NCBI GenBank assembly: GCA_977006965.1
Contig: OZ345364.1
Span: forward strand, 1,612,001 to 1,676,000
Source of the DNA: Phymatolithon calcareum
Taxonomy: Eukaryota; Rhodophyta; Florideophyceae; Hapalidiales
Direction of reading: 5' to 3'
Length of the DNA: 64,000 nt
This document shows positions 21,427 through 33,036 of this stretch, piece by piece (position 1 is the stretch's first letter; each line of letters opens with the position of its first letter). The position numbers and the translations under genes were made by a program. The notes below the pieces were generated by a model. It worked only from the letters and a program-made list of their open reading frames with translations, was not told the DNA's origin and did not search any database.

Positions 21427-22873
21427 TGGGATACAGTACACTCCGTAGCCGAGCACAGTTGTGAAATTGGCACCATAGTTGTCGTCTTCGTAAATAGTCC
21501 GCGTTGCAGGCTGATGTTATCCAATTGGTTGCTGCAAATTCATGGAGAGTTCGTGCCATTGTGCGGGACCAGTCGAAGTAAGGCACAAAACATTGGTGAG
21601 CATATCCTCAAATGCTGCTCCAATCGAGAAGGAGTGTCAGAACCACCAGAGTACATGTAGAAATGAGCCTCCCACGACCGCTAAGCCCAGTCAGTCATTA
21701 CAGTCTCTGTCTTAAAATTTAATACATTTAAGGTCGCAACAGAACCACAAAACAATACGGTCATTGTACATACAGCACCGAGAATGACCTGTGGTTTATC
21801 GCAATTTCGATGAAGATCGTTACACACAATAGCGTGATGGGCCTAAGGCTACAGTAGCGTGGCTCAGGTTGCACAAATATTTCTAATGGCAGTGTAATGC
21901 GTGACTGTTTGTGATCTCGCAGTGAGCCCCGTCGCCGTACTGATGAAGCTGAAAGATCACACTGTATTATCACAATAACATATTTGTACCTGAAAAAACG
22001 CGAGTTTCAATCCGTTCTATTCTGAAGCTGTGTTTTGTTCCGGCGAGAAGATATGAGTAGAAAATCAGTTCTATTACCATTTCCTACCAGTGATATCTGA
22101 TTGTCCTAACGTTTGTTGCTGAAAAATCTGCCAATTCTGAGCTTTTTTCTCGCATAGAAATCCTCTGATTTTACTATGCGAGTTTCATGAACTCCTCTAC
22201 TTGTACTATGTGTGTTTCGTGTATTTTGTTTGTGCTTCTACTGAGTCGCCCTCCGATGGATGAGGACTTGGGATTGTGACAGCGCTATTGTCGCCCTTTG
22301 TTGACCAATATTTCAGGCTTGCAATTGTGCCTTGTAGGTTATGGGGATATAGACTACTGTACCGAGCAGTAAAAGAGTCGAACAAGCTTGACCGCATTTC
22401 AAGATAGTGCAAGAATCCTATCTACCTTCTTGCCTTTTGCCCTTATGGCTCCACTTGTTACACAAGCCGCAATTGGAAGCTTATCGTTTCTGTTCTGTAC
22501 CTACTCCGTCGTCTCGACCAACGTTTACCGCGAGGGAAAATATTTGTTTAAAAACAAAAATGCTCAAATATGGCAGCCTGCTCTTTTGTTTTCTTGGTTT
22601 CCCATTGACGGACTACAAAAATAGTTATGACGCCTCCACCTAATAGTGACATGCCCGCATTAGTTTACTACCTTTCCTTCCCTCATGTGCTTGTCGACAG
22701 TATATCTCCTGTACTTCTTTGTACTTCTCCAAAATAAGCATCTCACGCCTGCAAAAATCATTCGCGCATGCCCTTCGTTCATCTGCTTCATCTACGCTTA
22801 TCCTTGCTTTTAGAGCTGACTGTGCTGGGATACTACACCTAAATAAAAGCATCGCCAGCAAGCAAGAAAGGGC
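21427..22873. other. Intergenic, no supported gene
   Basis: AT-rich, with short overlapping frames only. A short hydrophobic frame near 22,400-22,620 has no family similarity that I recognise. Confidence 0.4.
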
Positions 22874-24067
22874 CTACCTGTCCCTGAAAAGTTCTCTCCC
22901 AATGAGCATCCTTCGGATTTCCGAGGTGCCGGCTCCAATTTCGTACAGCTTGGCGTCTCGTAAGAACCGCGGTGTGGCATACTCCTCAATATACCCATTG
23001 CCGCCAAGCGACTGAACCGCCTGCAGAGCCACCTTCGTCGCATTTTCCGCCGCATACAAAATCACGCTTGCACACTCCTTTCGCCCGGCTTTTCCCTCAT
23101 CGACTCGCCTCGCCGTCTCGTACACGAACGCAGCTGTCGCTTCGGTTAATGTATACATATCGGCGATCTTTCCCTGCATGAGCTGGAACTCACCGATCGC
23201 TTTTCCAAACTGTTTTCGTTCCCGCACATACGGCAACACAACATCCAAACACGCCCGCATTATTCCAAGTGGTCCCGCACTCAAAACGAGCCTTTCGCTA
23301 TCCAGTCCCGACATGAGCACATACACGCCCTTGCCGACATCACCAAGCACGTTCTCCTCACCGATTTGCACGCCTTCGAATACAAGCTCGCATGTCTCTG
23401 ACCCGCGCATACCGAGCTTGTCCAGCTTCTGTGCCGTCGAGAAGCCTGGCATTCCACGCTCCAACACAAATGCTGTGATGGGAGCATCTTGAACTGCTTG
23501 CCCTTCGTCGGGTGTCTTGGCGTACACAACAAAAACATCAGCACTTGGTCCGTTAGTGATCCACATTTTCGACCCACTGAGCTCAAAACCGGCACGTGTG
23601 CGACGCGCCACACTGGTCATCGACACCACATCGCTCCCCGCTCCCACCTCCGACATGCCCAGAGCCCCGACAGACTCGCCGGACACTAGTGGTGGTAACC
23701 AACGCTCCTGTTGCGCAGTCGTTCCATGACGCGACAACTGGTTCACGCAAAGATTAGAATGGGCACCGTAGCTGAGACCCACGCTACCGCTGGCGCGACT
23801 CAATTCCTCCATTACAGTGCAGTGCGCGGCGTATCCGAGCCCGAGTCCACCCTGTTCAACGGGCGCGGTTACACCGAGCACACCCAAATCGCCCAGCGAA
23901 CGCCACAGATTTTGTGGTATTTTCCCGGCCGCATCGATGGATGAGGCGTGCGGGGCTATTTCAGAAGATGCAAAGCGCGCCACGGAGGCTCGAATCTCAT
24001 CGACTGGAATGGCGGTTTTGGTTGAAAGGGCGCGACGAAGGGAGCGCCGAATGAACATGGCGGCCAT
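22874..24067 (-). CDS. IVD: Isovaleryl-CoA dehydrogenase, mitochondrial
   Basis: An acyl-CoA dehydrogenase of leucine breakdown. It oxidises isovaleryl-CoA to 3-methylcrotonyl-CoA and passes electrons to ETF in the mitochondrial matrix. The 397-residue protein starts [17 protein letters not shown], a typical amphipathic mitochondrial presequence. FAD/substrate blocks follow: [11 protein letters not shown] near residue 100, [14 protein letters not shown] near 137-150 and MWITNGP near 168. The catalytic base fits Glu258 in [15 protein letters not shown]. This IVD-type position differs from that in the medium/short-chain enzymes and is diagnostic. [12 protein letters not shown] and [16 protein letters not shown] close the protein. 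The frame is open upstream without ATG, so 24067 is the start. The stop follows at once after RELFRDR, where a GTAGGC sequence could instead be a donor for a tiny last exon. Confidence 0.94.
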   Translation of the reverse strand: MAAMFIRRSLRRALSTKTAIPVDEIRASVARFASSEIAPHASSIDAAGKIPQNLWRSLGDLGVLGVTAPVEQGGLGLGYAAHCTVMEELSRASGSVGLSYGAHSNLCVNQLSRHGTTAQQERWLPPLVSGESVGALGMSEVGAGSDVVSMTSVARRTRAGFELSGSKMWITNGPSADVFVVYAKTPDEGQAVQDAPITAFVLERGMPGFSTAQKLDKLGMRGSETCELVFEGVQIGEENVLGDVGKGVYVLMSGLDSERLVLSAGPLGIMRACLDVVLPYVRERKQFGKAIGEFQLMQGKIADMYTLTEATAAFVYETARRVDEGKAGRKECASVILYAAENATKVALQAVQSLGGNGYIEEYATPRFLRDAKLYEIGAGTSEIRRMLIGRELFRDR

Positions 24068-24985
24068 CGGGACGAAGGCGCTGATGTTTGTTACGGGATT
24101 ACATGCATCTCGGCGACAATGCCGATGAAAACAAATAGAACGCGATCGTGCAACCAGTGGAGGCTGAGCGATTGATGTTGAACTGAGCAAGCCGAGGTGG
24201 TGGAAGATAGTCCGCAACTAAAACAAAAATGATGCAGGGATCATAGCCAAATTGCCCAATAAATTAATGCCAAGCCGATTATTCCACCCGCCCTTGTCAT
24301 TCCCGAAAATTACGGGCTCTTCCCGCATGCTTTACCCAGCCTACTCCCCCTACACATAAGGTTAGTCGATGAACAGGTCTCAAATAATTGTATTCTTGAA
24401 TGGTCCAGGGCCCGTTACGCTTTAGGAGAAAGATTATGAGTTATATTATCAGGCAGACACGACTCAAGTTTCTGAACAATAAGAAGCTGTTGCAGAACAG
24501 CTTTTGGCCCTCACCTTCCGTGTGAGCGATCTTTTCGCAATAAAGAAAGAAAGATTACCGTGGCTGACTCGGCTCGGCACTTTATGAACGTTCTCGCAAA
24601 TACGAAGCCTTGAGAGGTTTTGAGCTGACTGCACTAAATTTGCTCACCTCACAGCCTCCCAATGCGTCATCGTCGCTGCTTGGTGCGGATGCAATGCTTC
24701 TAGGAACAGTAAAGTAGACGTCATGTGTCCTCTACGTTTTGTTTTCCCGTGCCTTGTGCACCGGAGCACGCCGACCACCTGAAACAGATGTCCTTGATGC
24801 TCCGCGCCGGCCCCACATTATTAAGACAAATGAATACAACTATGTTATCAGATGGTCGAATAAGTAACTGCATTACATTACTCACCTTTATCGTATTCAA
24901 TGTGCACAGAGACCGACCAACAGTGTTTGCGCAAGAACAGATCGCAGGTCTTCTATTTTGCATCTAATCCCTTCTGTATTGCGGT
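24068..24985. other. Intergenic between IVD and membrane protein gene
   Basis: No supported gene. It contains the promoter side of the minus-strand IVD gene. Short open frames on opposite strands near 24,721-24,967 mirror each other and show no family signature. Confidence 0.4.
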
Positions 24986-25843
24986 TTAACGATCTATTGC
25001 TGCGTGGAAAAGCCGCACTCCTCGTTGCGTATTGCCGTCCATCATGTACAGCCTAGCAGTCTCACCCTTTAGTAAAGTCACCCCGGCCGCCGGCGGTCTC
25101 GCAACAAGCTTTACCAAACTGCGGTAATCGTTTTCGAACTTCACATGTCCGTCTATGCGGCCGGTACCACGCATGGCAATCGCGCTCTTTGCATCAGGGG
25201 CTAGTGCTCCGGCGACGTCACGGGCGATTTCCTTAGCGCGCACCAATCGCTTTCCCGGTGGTGGGGGTGGTAGCTCGGGTCGACTCGACCGCTGCCCAGA
25301 GCAAATCAGGATGTAAAGTACAAAATAAAAACATCCAAGAAAGAAGTGGACAACGGCTCGACAGAGACGCGCACCCAACAACCTGATTATACGCATCAAC
25401 ATCACCAACGTCATGTACCCCATGAGAGTGATTGAACTCCCTACTTCGCGCAGCACGTTACCAGTGTCGTTAAATAGTGCCGCAAGCGCAGAGGCGATGA
25501 ACAAATGCAAGCAACAAATATCGAACACAGCCTCCTTGCTGAAGAAGTTAGATTGGCAAAAGATATGAAAATATGCCAACATGACGAAAACATGAGCAGT
25601 CCATCGTGCCCAAAGGTATCGGCGGCACGAAACAGCGCAATGCGCATCGTCAGGAAAGTTAGAACCGCGAACTGTCTCACATCCAACAAGTGCTTTCTCG
25701 GCCCTTTCCGACACCGGCAGCGCAGATTGTTGGTGGGTGGAGAAGTCAGGGGTCGCCTTTTGCGAGACGTAACTCCACAAAGACCAGATCCATCCGAATA
25801 AACTCGCAGGATCGTTGTGTGAATACTGCACCTTGAGTCCCAT
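24986..25843 (-). CDS. Multispanning membrane protein of unknown function
   Basis: A 285-residue protein, taking the first ATG of the frame. A polar N-terminal third of about 80 residues comes first. Then three to four hydrophobic segments follow: one around AHVFVMLAYFHIFCQ, one around DICCLHLFIASALAALF, one around SSITLMGYMTLVMLM and one around VVHFFLGCFYFVLYILIC. After these comes a soluble tail with a five-proline stretch (PELPPPPPG), a Lys/Ala-rich helix and a C-terminal region with RPPAAGVTLLKGE. I do not recognise the family. The proline-rich hinge and ordered tail suggest a real protein. It may lack an upstream exon. The opposite strand has no competing long frame. Confidence 0.6.
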   Translation of the reverse strand: MGLKVQYSHNDPASLFGWIWSLWSYVSQKATPDFSTHQQSALPVSERAEKALVGCETVRGSNFPDDAHCAVSCRRYLWARWTAHVFVMLAYFHIFCQSNFFSKEAVFDICCLHLFIASALAALFNDTGNVLREVGSSITLMGYMTLVMLMRIIRLLGARLCRAVVHFFLGCFYFVLYILICSGQRSSRPELPPPPPGKRLVRAKEIARDVAGALAPDAKSAIAMRGTGRIDGHVKFENDYRSLVKLVARPPAAGVTLLKGETARLYMMDGNTQRGVRLFHAAIDR

Positions 25844-27246
25844 GTTTGCGCTCACAAGTGTTTGCTGATCGGAGGCATTTCGTCGGCGAGGGAAGAAGAT
25901 GATACTATGTAGGAAAATACGCTAAAGAAAATGGTCCGACTGAAATTTGCCACGCAAGACCCTGCGAATACCACTGGACTGGTACCACAGATTGGCTTCC
26001 AAATTTACTAGTGCAACCGAAAAATTCGTGGCATTCATATGTCGACAGAATGGTGCACCAGAGTAACACCATAGTGCAACTTCAGTGATGACGAGTCGCC
26101 ACGTTACACTGAAAAGCCAATAACGAAAAGAAAAGGCGGAGAGGAGAACACGCCAGCATCCCGAAAGAGTCTTCGCATGTACAGCAGATGATGATACCTC
26201 CTCATGATTAAGACCGCCGCTTTCGGCTAGGAAAACTCGAACGTCATGGACGTCCTTGTCAGATCGTGCCTTGACATATTTGACACGACGGCGAATATGG
26301 CGTTGGAGACGTCCTCGCCAAAAGGCTGGATTCTTAATCGTGAGAATGTAAGATCATCTTTAGCAAGTAGACTTTGCCTGGTTGTGGTCTTTTGCCGATG
26401 GGATGGAGCGGAGAAGGACTTCACATTACTTTGGATACACGGAAATCTTAAAATGTGCGTCTGCGCACAAGAGCTTGAATTGTCGGAACCTGGTAGGCTC
26501 CATGTAGATTGCAAGTGGAGTATGCGCGCCGTTCATGAGGCAATATTTCAGGCTGCTCTAAAGCTTCTTTCTGAAAACCTGCAAACATGCAACGCGTATG
26601 TATAAGAACCGCCAGTGATACCGTTCGGTGGCTCACTATGTGTCGTACGCCCGAAGGCCCAGGCCAATTTGGAAAGCCCGATTTCCCGCCTACAAACTTC
26701 GCTTGACCTTTCGCAGGGAGTCATGATCTACTAATAAACTAAGTGTATAAGATTTGAGGTTATTTTGGGTGACTTAGCGTGAAGGATGGTCAAATGAAAG
26801 TTATGTCCTCTCTATCACTTCAGGATTGGTGACGTCCGGGGGGATGAAAACCTTTTTTCCGTACTTTATGCAGATGGAAGCTTGAATGCTTTTCAAGTTG
26901 AACGTCATTCCTTAGGTCATGTGACCTGCAAGGTTGGTCGGTTAGTGAAACTATGTCGGAATTTCCAATGGAAGAATTGCTGGTGAATGCAGTGGCTTAT
27001 TCTCCTCCGAAACTAGCACACTAGAGGTCTGGAGAGTTGCAAATAAGGCAGACAGTGTGGCAAAAGTGCTCTTTAAGTGATCCCGTGTCCCGGTTATTAT
27101 TGAAGCGCGAAAGGTAGCGCGAAGAGCATTTTAGGTTCTCACCGCGTTCCTCGTGCAGCTGACTATTCCTTTTTTTTCTTGCAACTGTTTAGTTGTTTTC
27201 TTTCTTTCTTTAATGCAGAATGCGTAAATTAACCCCAGAACTAACC
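25844..27246. other. Intergenic, no supported gene
   Basis: A plus-strand open frame at 26,246-26,605 (about 120 codons) is unmatched by any motif that I recognise. No repeat was identified. Confidence 0.4.
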
Positions 27247-27700
27247 CTAGAGTAAGTTCTCATTGTTCAAATATTGGAGTATCTCTACGGGTCTCACCCT
27301 TAACAGATTTTCTACCATTTTATCTCGCACTCTTCCCATGAATTCTCGTCGAGAGGCAGTCCTCCCAGAACAGTGTAGGATGAGGTGCTCCACTGTCTCC
27401 TTGACGCATACGGGCACATCTTGCATACTGGGTCGTAGAGAAGCGATTCATTCTCGCTGTGTCCATGGTGAAAGCTTGCCACAATAGGGCTGCAGTTCAC
27501 TATGAGCTGGTGAAGTACCACCTCTGCACGTCTCTGCGAGATGTGCAGATCTTTCGGAAGCGTAGGAAGGGTCACTGGTTTGCTTCTACAGGGCGGCTTG
27601 ATGATGGATCGTGTCGCTTCCAAAGTGAGAGGACCGCTTGGTGCAGCGTCAGACTCGATTCCGAAATTCGCCGTCGCGCAAGGTTTAGTTGTTTATTTGA
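27247..27700 (-). pseudogene. C-terminal relic of a LINE-type reverse-transcriptase ORF
   Basis: Minus-strand sequence with SQRRAEVVLHQLIVNC followed by CKMC. After a one-base frame change VKETVEHLILHCSGRTASRR runs to a stop at 27,247-27,249. The order (Arg-rich helix with HQL, CxxC, then ETVEHLxxxC) is the zinc-knuckle tail found after the RT/RNase H part of many non-LTR retrotransposons. No RT core is present here, so it is a 5'-truncated, frameshifted remnant. The family call is by motif only. Confidence 0.55.
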
Positions 27701-28385
27701 AAGCCCTCATTAACACTCCTAAGACACTATTCGTATGTTTTGCTACTAAGAGTGTCGAAAGGCATGTCTCGAGATTTTGAGTGGCCTGGTGATCTGGGCC
27801 CTCTGTCTCAGGACAGTCGTTGTAACTTTTCTATCTCCACAAAAAGTAAAGGCACAGACTAACACTGGTCAACGCAAGATGTGTCTTTTCACACAAGCGG
27901 ACAACAACCAGTGTACTGTATGACAACTGAAACGCTACTGCTATCTGGTTTACACGTGATACTCCCTACGATAGCTAGTGTCAGATAGTCTTGTGGCAGA
28001 GGGCGCATCTCTACCTACGGCTTTTACCCTTATATGACAAATTTGACCCGTTTTGTTTTGTTTATACTAAATGAAGTGACCCCTTGTTCGAAATGTCTCT
28101 TGTGTTGGTCTGGACGTAATTAGTCGATCAAATTGATAAAGAAGCATTGTGGATTTTTATTATCTGTCTCATAGCAACAGGTTGCGTCCAGCATGACGCC
28201 TAGTTTCTTGTAGAAGCCGAAGTATTAAACCTCGGCGAGACCCACATTTGGGTGAATGTGTTGCACATGACTAATGATGACTCAACTGTTAGTCCTGCAA
28301 TGTCTGCCAATTAACCGAAGGAAACTGTATAAAATGATGAACATGGTGCATCCATCTCACTTCTGGACCAAACCTCATCGACATC
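27701..28385. other. Intergenic upstream of NPP1-like gene
   Basis: No gene or repeat recognised. It should contain the promoter of the secreted protein gene that starts at 28,386. Confidence 0.4.
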
Positions 28386-29225
28386 ATGGCGCCTGCACTC
28401 ATGTTCCGATGCTCCCTTGTCGCTGTTATGTTCATGTTACCTCTTCTTGCAAGTACCATTTCGGTTCCATCTCGTGGTGAAGTCAGCATCACACTCCCCG
28501 GGTTTGTGCTCGAGGAGAGCATCTTTACGCCAGAACCGTCCTCGGAGCCCATGGTGGAGTCGTCCGCAGAGCCGCAGGAAAACCCTCTCATTATGAGACT
28601 TGCTAGAAAATACATCCCAATATTTCGTTTTGACAAGGATTCCGACGAAAATTGTTACCCCGACGACAAACGGCAGCACATGAGACTATCCGGAACGTGT
28701 AAGAAGTTCAGTCCGACTGCATACGTCTTCATGAACGCGCTTACATGTGGAGAGTATATGATCTACCAGTACAATCTTTGGTTTGGGTCTCGAAAGTCGT
28801 GCACTATGTCTGTAGAGGGAAGGCGGAACGACAGCCAGTATGTGCAGGTGTGGACGAATTGGACGGACGGAAAGGTGGAGAAAGTTCGGTACGGACAAAA
28901 CGAGGGATACTACTTCAGAAAGGTCGGGTCCGGGGTGGAGATGAGAGGAAATCGCACAGTTGTGTACATAGGGAAGAATAACCATGGAATGTACCACCGG
29001 AGATGTTCGATGGATGTGCTGAAGAGCGGAACGAAGCGTTGCCTCGGAGGGTGCACGTACTGGGAGGATTTCAGACGTCCTAACGGCAGTCATGACCTTG
29101 ACAGGGGAACTCTTGTTCCAAACGATTTGGATGTGCAGATTGATTGTAATCCTGCCGAATGTCGTCCCGGGCACACTTTCTGGAGGGAGATTAGCAGTAG
29201 CTCTTGCTATGGCGTCTTTAACTAA
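28386..29225 (+). CDS. Secreted NPP1/Vps62-like protein
   Basis: A 279-residue protein with a clear N-terminal signal peptide (hydrophobic residues about 5-23, cleavage near LLASTIS). A Ser/Glu/Pro-rich linker comes next. The domain starts at ARKYIPIFRFDKD and includes YVQVWTNW, then YIGKNNHGMYH. This layout resembles the necrosis-inducing-like (NPP1) and Vps62-related fold, where a strand reading like VxVW precedes a GHG/NHG-Y motif. The classical NPP1 heptapeptide GHRHDWE is not present, so toxic activity cannot be assumed. At least six cysteines and two NxT/S glycosylation sites fit an extracellular protein. Role unknown; wall or defence functions are speculative. No intron. The first ATG with the signal peptide is the start. 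Confidence 0.6.
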   Translation: MAPALMFRCSLVAVMFMLPLLASTISVPSRGEVSITLPGFVLEESIFTPEPSSEPMVESSAEPQENPLIMRLARKYIPIFRFDKDSDENCYPDDKRQHMRLSGTCKKFSPTAYVFMNALTCGEYMIYQYNLWFGSRKSCTMSVEGRRNDSQYVQVWTNWTDGKVEKVRYGQNEGYYFRKVGSGVEMRGNRTVVYIGKNNHGMYHRRCSMDVLKSGTKRCLGGCTYWEDFRRPNGSHDLDRGTLVPNDLDVQIDCNPAECRPGHTFWREISSSSCYGVFN

Positions 29226-30453
29226 TTTAGTACTGTGTTTGTTTCCACTTTGTAGTTGTTATGCACGTGATGCTCTCGCATTGATTTTCGCATCTGAGTA
29301 TTTCTAGTGTGAACGCCCTACCTGAAGTCAGAGTGTCTATTAAATATACTGCCGACTTGCAGGCAAACGGTGGCAACCGATTTGTTGTCTTTTCCACTGC
29401 AGTGCCAAGAAGACGTCGCACTTTTTGCGGGATGGTAAACGGGGCTCTATGATATCAATACGTTTCCATGCTGCCTGGGTTTTCCGAATTGGAATTTGCT
29501 AGACGTGCATAGAAAGCGATGGATGCCCACGTTGTCATGCCGCAAACATATCCACAAATGTCATCACTGTATTTTTATTAAAATACAGTGATGAATTATA
29601 TTTTGGCAAAATCTTACATATACGCATGCACCTGTACTGAATTGAAATCAATTCGATGTCCTTCGAAGTAAGAAGTTTGTGTAAGTGCTGTATCATAGAC
29701 TGGGCTTAATTCAATTTTTGTCTAGGGTTGGTGTTGCCACATCGCTATTGCATACTGTACTGGATGCACTGCAGTATTGCCAATGTTATTTGTGAATCAC
29801 AAAGTACAACACCATTTTCAATCATTGTAATGTTACCGATCTCAAGAGGCTCTTCCAATCATAAATAAATTATTTATCCACCATCTCGATCATCAGTAAC
29901 TAGGTTGAGGTTCCAATGGCACGCGTCCCTGCTCCAACCATGTATCACTGGTACGTGCCACTTGGTACCAGTGTTCGGCGCGCACCATTCACGTGCCAAA
30001 TCGGTACTTATCATATGCAGGTAATGCTTGGCGAGCTGTGTATGGCCAGGGTACTTTCAGAAATTAAAAACTTACTGAGCGCATAAGTCTGGAGTCTCCG
30101 TTTGAGATTTGAGACAATTGTAACTTTCCGATTGGCTAACGTGAAGACGTGTGCAGCGTGCTTGCAGTTTGCATAACTGGCTTACACTAGACCACTAAAG
30201 AATCTCATTCCACATCGTCTAGGTCTTCCGGTGAACCAATTTCACGTGTTTCCTTGCATTGTACAGAAGCTGCTCGTTCATCGCCAGCAGAAAGGAGCAA
30301 TTTCAGGGCTTTAAACGCAGCCCTGCTACTTTGCTGTCATTGTCCACACATTCCTACTTCTCTTACTTTTCGAGCAGGTTTTCGTCACAAATGGAGCGAT
30401 GCGGGTTTTATGACGAAGAATTTGAAACCGCTCTGGCGCTAGGGCGGCACCAT
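29226..30453. other. Intergenic with one foldback
   Basis: No supported gene. It holds the hairpin at 29,561-29,594. Small frames near 30,254 overlap the decayed transposon ORF downstream. Confidence 0.4.
29561..29594. repeat. Perfect 15-bp foldback with 4-nt loop
   Basis: The arm TCATCACTGTATTTT (29561-29575) is exactly complementary to 29580-29594, with loop TATT. It lies in a gene-free region. Confidence 0.85.
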
Positions 30454-31974
30454 GCACGCAGACACAGAGGAGGAGGCTCGAATTCTGCATTCGTGCCTAC
30501 TTTTCAGAGCCAGACGAACCTCATTCACCACCAACACCCGAAATTGAAGACCAGAACTTCACTGCTAATTCAGACAACATCCTTTCCTTCGATGGGCTTT
30601 CCCCAGAGCACAATATTTCTGATGAAGTTTATCAGTTCTACAAAAGTCTCGAGGACATGTCTGAACCTGTTTTCAAAAGCAATTGGAAACCTGTATCCAC
30701 CTTTTGGTGATCTTTGCGCTCAAGCAAAAATACTTGTCGATTTTTGCTACAGTCGACTCTACACACAGAGCGAGATTGGTCATCAATTTGAGCTCTGGTC
30801 ATAGCTTTTAGGGACAGTTGAGCGTCCTTGTCGGCATGAGTTTTCTAACCAATTCCCTACGAAAATTCGGTTTGTCGATTATGTCACTAAAGTGAGACGA
30901 AAATTTGTGGCAAGTCAAGAATGGAGGATAGCCAACATTGGAACTATGGACGGAACTAACAGTATAGGTGCTTTCAGGCCCCTGACGAATCTCATCTTAA
31001 AAGAAATTGAACGAGCAGAAGGGGTTAAGTCAGTCGTGGCTTTTGAAGAAAAAATGCGAAACGGAGAGAGAGTCTTTTCTTCTGCTTTAAATTCTGACTC
31101 TATGCGATCTTATTCCGAGACTGTCAAATAGCCAGCCTATATTGTTGGTTTCGATCTGTATGCCGATGGAACAACGCTCGCAAAATCCGGAGCCCACAGT
31201 GCTAAAAACGTCCGGATGCGGTTAGTTAATGTCAAAGGACGAAGCAAGCAGTGGCATGCACATTGATGATCACCGTTTCTTATTTGGTTGTTCTCGCTTG
31301 GGGGAATCAGATGAAAACGAAACAATGCACAAAACCACTAAGCAGAGCTATCATGCTACAAATAAGACACTGGAGAAAATAGGACCTCAGGTTTTTGCGA
31401 TCAGGGCAATATCGCAACTGGAGTATTCCACTGACTTCTTGGCAAGTGATGATTTTGCATCGAACTATGCTACATTAGTTGCTCCTTTTTCTACCTCTCA
31501 TACCTCTGAAAATGTCAAAAGAACTCGATATGAGGAGCCGGAGGTGCAACAAGAGCTCAAGCAAGGGCGCGAAGATGAGGCAAGGAAATGGGGATTTTAT
31601 TGAAGGGGCAGTCTCCAGAGCATGTGAAACAAATCCTGGACAGTCAACTATATCGAAGTACAATTTCACCTGTTTGGTCACAGAGGAAATCAATAAAATT
31701 TAATGCCGTGTTCCCTTGGACACCAAGATCGGATGAGAGCACAGATGTACGGCAAATTGCCTATGCTGGACCAAGCATTAATAAGAAATGGCCCCGATAT
31801 GATGCTGTGGAATATTTGAATGAATCTCAGGTACGTCAAGGTGTACTGCAATGTGTAGTAGTAAGGAAATTACCAACTGGTGGAAAAGCTGAAGTTTGTA
31901 TTATCAGGGTACTACGACAAGTTGACCCAGATCCTGATAATACCAAATCTAAGGCGTTTCCTTCGCAGTTGTAG
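30454..31974 (+). pseudogene. Decayed transposon-type ORF, unassigned family
   Basis: Several plus-strand stretches in changing frames have protein-like composition. Near 30,540-30,700 reads NISDEVYQFYKSLEDMSEP. At 31,140-31,230 reads IVGFDLYADGTTLAKSGAHS then VRMRLVNVKG, a YADGT-type block like those in some fungal/algal DNA transposon proteins. At 31,229-31,603 lies an acidic region, and at 31,588-31,974 a C-terminal domain with NESQVRQGVLQCVVVRKL. At least three frame changes and stops separate them. I cannot assign a superfamily. The ordered blocks and decay suggest a dead mobile-element protein. Confidence 0.45.
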
Positions 31975-32976
31975 TTCAGGAATGTCTGTGTTCGCACAGT
32001 CATCCGAACGAGAGGTGTAAAAGTACAATTAATTTCGAAATATAGGTTAGATTTTCAATTTAAATTATGCGTATATAACGTTCCTGATCGTCCCGGTCGT
32101 GATTCTGCAACCGCAAACCTTGCAAAACACCCTATCCGAAAAGTTCTCGACCCGACTTCACGCTTGTGAATATCGCACAGCGGACCGCCGCTGTTTAAGC
32201 GGTGCTTTTCTATCACGTGAGCACGGTGCTTCTCTGTAGCGCTTTCTTCTAGCTATATCAGCGCAAATACTTACAATGGTTTTTCTTTTTGTGTCGTCGG
32301 ATACACTGGTGCGGTTTGAGCGCCGCCGCATCTTGGACTCATTTAGACATGCAAAATCAAGCGTGATCGGCGCGGAGCAGCTTGCTTGGCGTTCGGCGTA
32401 TACTGCCGCGATGACGAAGTTGTTCAGAGCTCAGATTGCGAGGTCGCAGTTTACATCAATAACGTGAGCGCGATTCCTCTCTAATGCGCTTTCTTCTAGC
32501 TCAAAAAGCGTAAAGTCTGACAACGGTTTCTTCTTGTTGTCGTTATACTGCGGATGATTGCATATTTCACTCCCTCAGGTAAACGAAATGGCCCGATTTG
32601 TACCGAGTGCCGATTCGGAATCAGATACACAAGCCGATAAGCAGTGGTGAGGATACACCCAGGTACGAATTGAGCACCGCCACGTCTTGGGCTCGTTACT
32701 TGCGAAATCAAGAGTGCTAGTTCTGACAAATGGAATTCCGTCTAAAATGCTTGCTGTGCTTTTCTCTTCAGTTCGAACTAGGCATGTGATCGGTATTGGC
32801 TTAAAGACGTAGGAAGTATTGAGACTATTCGATCCATTTGTCTTGACGCTAAGTATCAGGCAAAATTTGTCGTGGTGAAAGACATTGGTATCTTACCTCA
32901 TGAAAGACACCAATTTGTTTCTCTACGATTATCACTCCGATTGATTAGTAATGCTCAGTTGTGCGCTTGCTGAGAT
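31975..32976. other. Intergenic with degenerate tandem duplication
   Basis: No gene. The stretch contains the degenerate direct duplication described at 32,212-32,712. Confidence 0.4.
32212..32712. repeat. Degenerate direct duplication
   Basis: The sequence GCGCTTTCTTCTAGCT occurs at 32,239 and again at 32,486. The following ~60 bp are similar (CAATGGTTTTTC against CAACGGTTTCTTC). Further on, a second block (GATACACTGG...GAGCGCCGCC against GATACACCCAGG...GAGCACCGCC) recurs at 32,299 and 32,652. The second copy carries about 100 extra bases between the blocks. The unit has no coding function that I can see. Confidence 0.5.
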
Positions 32977-33036
32977 CTTCAACGGAAGCTAGCGGGTCAC
33001 CAGGACTTTCTGGTGACCCGCGAGCTTCCGTCGAAG
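32977..33036. repeat. 27-bp foldback with 6-nt loop
   Basis: Arms 32977-33003 and 33010-33036 match at 25 of 27 positions. The inner part is AGCGGGTCACCAG against CTGGTGACCCGC. The spacer is GACTTT. The locus is gene-free and more GC-rich than its surroundings. Confidence 0.8.
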
